DNA of 64,000 bases, from NCBI GenBank assembly GCA_018240015.1, contig JAFEGJ010000007.1, forward strand, positions 1-64,000. The letters are read 5' to 3'. This document shows positions 62,391-64,000 of the stretch, in pieces (the first letter of the stretch is position 1; each line of letters starts with the position of its first letter). Below the pieces are notes generated by a model. The model was not told the origin of the DNA. It made no database searches and saw nothing but the letters and a program-made list of their open reading frames with translations. This DNA is from Verrucomicrobiota bacterium (GTDB lineage Bacteria > Chlamydiota > Chlamydiia > Chlamydiales > Rhabdochlamydiaceae). A program made the translations under genes and the position numbers.

Positions 62391-63287
62391 TTATTGCGGA
62401 GGCGGTGGTAACGCTGCAACAAAATGAGGAGACTTCGGCACAAGCTTCCCAAATACTTCCGTAGGTATCATCGTGATATCTTTATAAACCGGATTGTCGT
62501 ACATATCCGCCCATCCTGTATCTACGCGATCCACGATAACGGACTCTGAAGGATTAATTCCTTGCTTTATTAGGAAGACAAAAATGCGCTCGACGTTAAA
62601 AATTTGCGACACTTTTAATTGACCAGAGGCTTGTAGGGTGATTTCTTCCATCCACTTTGTAGTTTGCGGCCGCCCGAGGAATTGTGTTAAATCTCCATTT
62701 ATGTGTCGACACCATCCTGCAACGGGGGTTATCTGAGAAGCGATATCATAGGTGCTTATGGTATTTATAAGCATAAAGTTGGTTAGCCTTGAGAAGGTTT
62801 GGTGCTCATATGTCGAGGGATTTTTCTTGATCACACTCCCCAGATCAAAATGAATGAAACCTTTACCATACACTTCATTTTTCGCGGTCCAATTCCAACG
62901 AATGGACTTTGCATTGACCGTTTCTTTTGACATCCAACAAAATAGGGTTTTAGCCTCTGCTCCACTTGCCACTTGAGAAAAGTGCTCGGGATATAGTGCT
63001 TTAAGAGTGTGATAAAACAGAAAGTTGACATCCTGCATGCGAATAGACTTCTTGTCTGGAACTTGACCCCAAAAAAGAATAGAGACGAAATTTTCCCACG
63101 CTTTCGGAGGAAAGTGAGGAGAAAAGATAGCCTCTAAAAGAGCAAAAACTCTCGGTGCAATCGCATGGGCGACATCTCTTCCTTTTCTATTGGTCTGGCA
63201 AAGAGCTGGGAGGTAATGCCACAGATGGTTTTCTGTGATAGTTTTTGTCATATCATGATTGGCATTTTGTAAATTTGTAGGATCCAT
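62391..63287 (-). CDS. Hypothetical protein with a proline-rich C-terminal tail
   Basis: 298 residues, unknown family. AAGGAAG lies before ATG 63287. The protein is mixed alpha/beta without a signal peptide or membrane segment; it has a central Trp-rich stretch (SIRWNWTAKNEVYGKGFIHF), a cysteine-containing helix (LFCWMSKE) and a C-terminus ending in PPPPQ. It is convergent with tpsA, leaving two bases between stops, so the genes share a terminator region. The AT-rich upstream gap (63288-63427) should hold divergent promoters with rlmN. Possible effector; nothing in the sequence shows a function. Confidence 0.55.
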   Translation of the reverse strand: MDPTNLQNANHDMTKTITENHLWHYLPALCQTNRKGRDVAHAIAPRVFALLEAIFSPHFPPKAWENFVSILFWGQVPDKKSIRMQDVNFLFYHTLKALYPEHFSQVASGAEAKTLFCWMSKETVNAKSIRWNWTAKNEVYGKGFIHFDLGSVIKKNPSTYEHQTFSRLTNFMLINTISTYDIASQITPVAGWCRHINGDLTQFLGRPQTTKWMEEITLQASGQLKVSQIFNVERIFVFLIKQGINPSESVIVDRVDTGWADMYDNPVYKDITMIPTEVFGKLVPKSPHFVAALPPPPQ

Positions 63288-63427
63288 AATCTTCCTTAGA
63301 AGTAAATTATTTCAATTTTATAGCAATAAAGCATATGAAAAAAATGATATTTTTTAAAGTGGGAAAGAAAACCTTTTTTTGCTAGAATTATGCATCCATA
63401 AGAATAATTTTATTTGGCTAGCAATAT

Positions 63428-64000
63428 ATGGCAGAACTTCTCACCATCTCTGAAACAGATTTAAAAAAATATCTATCCGATATTCGCCAGCCTTCTTTCC
63501 GTACGGCGCAAATTCTTCAATGGATTTATCAAAAAAAGGCGTCTACCTGGGAAGAGATGACCGACCTTCCTAAAGATCTACGTGAGCAGCTAGCTAGCCA
63601 CTTTTCTCTCGATTCTCTTAAGCTTGTGCGCACCCTCGATTCCGATGACGGAGATACCACAAAATATCTCTGGAAACTCCCCGATGATAAATTAGTCGAG
63701 TCAGTTCTCATCCGTGCTCCCGATCGGCGCACCGTTTGTGTCTCTTCTCAAGTCGGATGTCCTGCTAGGTGTGCCTTCTGCGCCTCTGGGAAAAAAGGGT
63801 GGATCCGTAACCTCACCTCTTCCGAGATCGTGGAGCAAGTCCTACAAATCGATCGTCTCCTTCATAAAATAGATGAGCGTGTTTGTCATATCGTTTTTAT
63901 GGGCATGGGCGAGCCATTCGAAAACTATGAAGCTGTGACTGAAGCAATCAAAATTCTTTCCGACCCTAAAGGACTTCACATCTCCCACCGCAAAATTACG
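63428..64000 (+). CDS. rlmN: 23S rRNA (adenine-2503-C2) methyltransferase RlmN, 5' part
   Basis: The gene starts at ATG 63428 and runs out of the window after 191 codons. The radical SAM cluster is CPARCAFC, preceded by LIRAPDRRTVCVSSQVG and followed by FMGMGEPFENY (the SAM-binding GGE-like element). The N-terminus has the RlmN accessory domain (QILQWIYQKKASTW). RlmN methylates A2503 of 23S rRNA and A37 of some tRNAs. Divergent from the orphan at 62391-63287. Confidence 0.95.
   Translation, partial: MAELLTISETDLKKYLSDIRQPSFRTAQILQWIYQKKASTWEEMTDLPKDLREQLASHFSLDSLKLVRTLDSDDGDTTKYLWKLPDDKLVESVLIRAPDRRTVCVSSQVGCPARCAFCASGKKGWIRNLTSSEIVEQVLQIDRLLHKIDERVCHIVFMGMGEPFENYEAVTEAIKILSDPKGLHISHRKIT

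Noticed and set aside
1-64000. tRNA or rRNA genes, CRISPR arrays, transposase genes or an origin
   Set aside because: I looked through all gaps on both strands and saw none; a covariance-model search would be decisive.

Overview
The window is about 64 kb of a bacterial chromosome, and gene content points to a member of the Chlamydiota outside the Chlamydiaceae (an environmental, amoeba-type chlamydia). The evidence is gene order. Several blocks match Chlamydia trachomatis as I remember it: HAD-truA-SWIB and prfB-acetyltransferase-yebC (CT464 to CT457 region), insulinase-plsB-cafE/rng-yceD-rpmF-plsX (CT806 to CT811), pcnB next to lpxB (CT410/411), and rnpA-rpmH-rpmJ-rpsN-uvrC-mutS-dnaG-glycyl-tRNA synthetase (CT784 to CT796). 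A stand-alone SWIB protein, a plant-plastid-type glycerol-3-phosphate acyltransferase and Legionella-type outer membrane proteins fit the same picture. The species cannot be named from the sequence alone.

Layout. 1-4.9 kb: two overlapping minus-strand genes for repeat proteins of unknown function, one with an Inc-like bilobed hydrophobic segment. 4.9-6.7 kb: HAD phosphatase, truA, SWIB. 6.8-16.6 kb: an insertion relative to Chlamydia gene order, with a UDP-glucose pyrophosphorylase-like gene and four minus-strand genes for anchored or helical proteins; three of these share a new repeat module. 16.7-20.4 kb: a long inverted repeat, prfB with its programmed frameshift, two GNAT paralogs, yebC and an orphan. 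20.4-34.5 kb: a GH63-like glycosidase, insulinase-type protease, a 165-bp palindrome, lipid and RNA genes (plsB, rng, plsX, rpmF, yceD), an outer membrane protein, lpxB, a hydrolase and pcnB. 34.5-38.7 kb: orphans, a Tsr3-like protein, a periplasmic thioredoxin-fold protein and a glycosyltransferase. 38.7-49.1 kb: uvrD, the rnpA/rpmH overlap, L36, S14, an Asp23 pair, uvrC, mutS, dnaG and a DCC-family oxidoreductase. 49.2-52.3 kb: two candidate effectors, one with two U-box-like segments. 52.4-54.7 kb: alpha2-type glycyl-tRNA synthetase and a toxin-antitoxin pair. 54.7-62.4 kb: a large OTU-protease protein, a GT2 glycosyltransferase and a complete two-partner secretion pair (TpsB, TpsA). 62.4-64 kb: an orphan and the 5' part of rlmN.

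How it fits together. Conserved housekeeping blocks are separated by lineage-specific insertions rich in large, modular, internally duplicated proteins, several with hydrophobic anchors. That is the usual arrangement of effector and inclusion-membrane genes in intracellular chlamydiae. The most interesting candidates are: the three-gene repeat family at 9.9-16.6 kb; the seven-repeat Inc-like protein at the left end; the U-box-like and OTU proteins about 2.4 kb apart, which could act on host ubiquitin; and the compact GT2-TpsB-TpsA unit. All functional statements for these are inference from sequence. Promoters and terminators are read by eye and are tentative.
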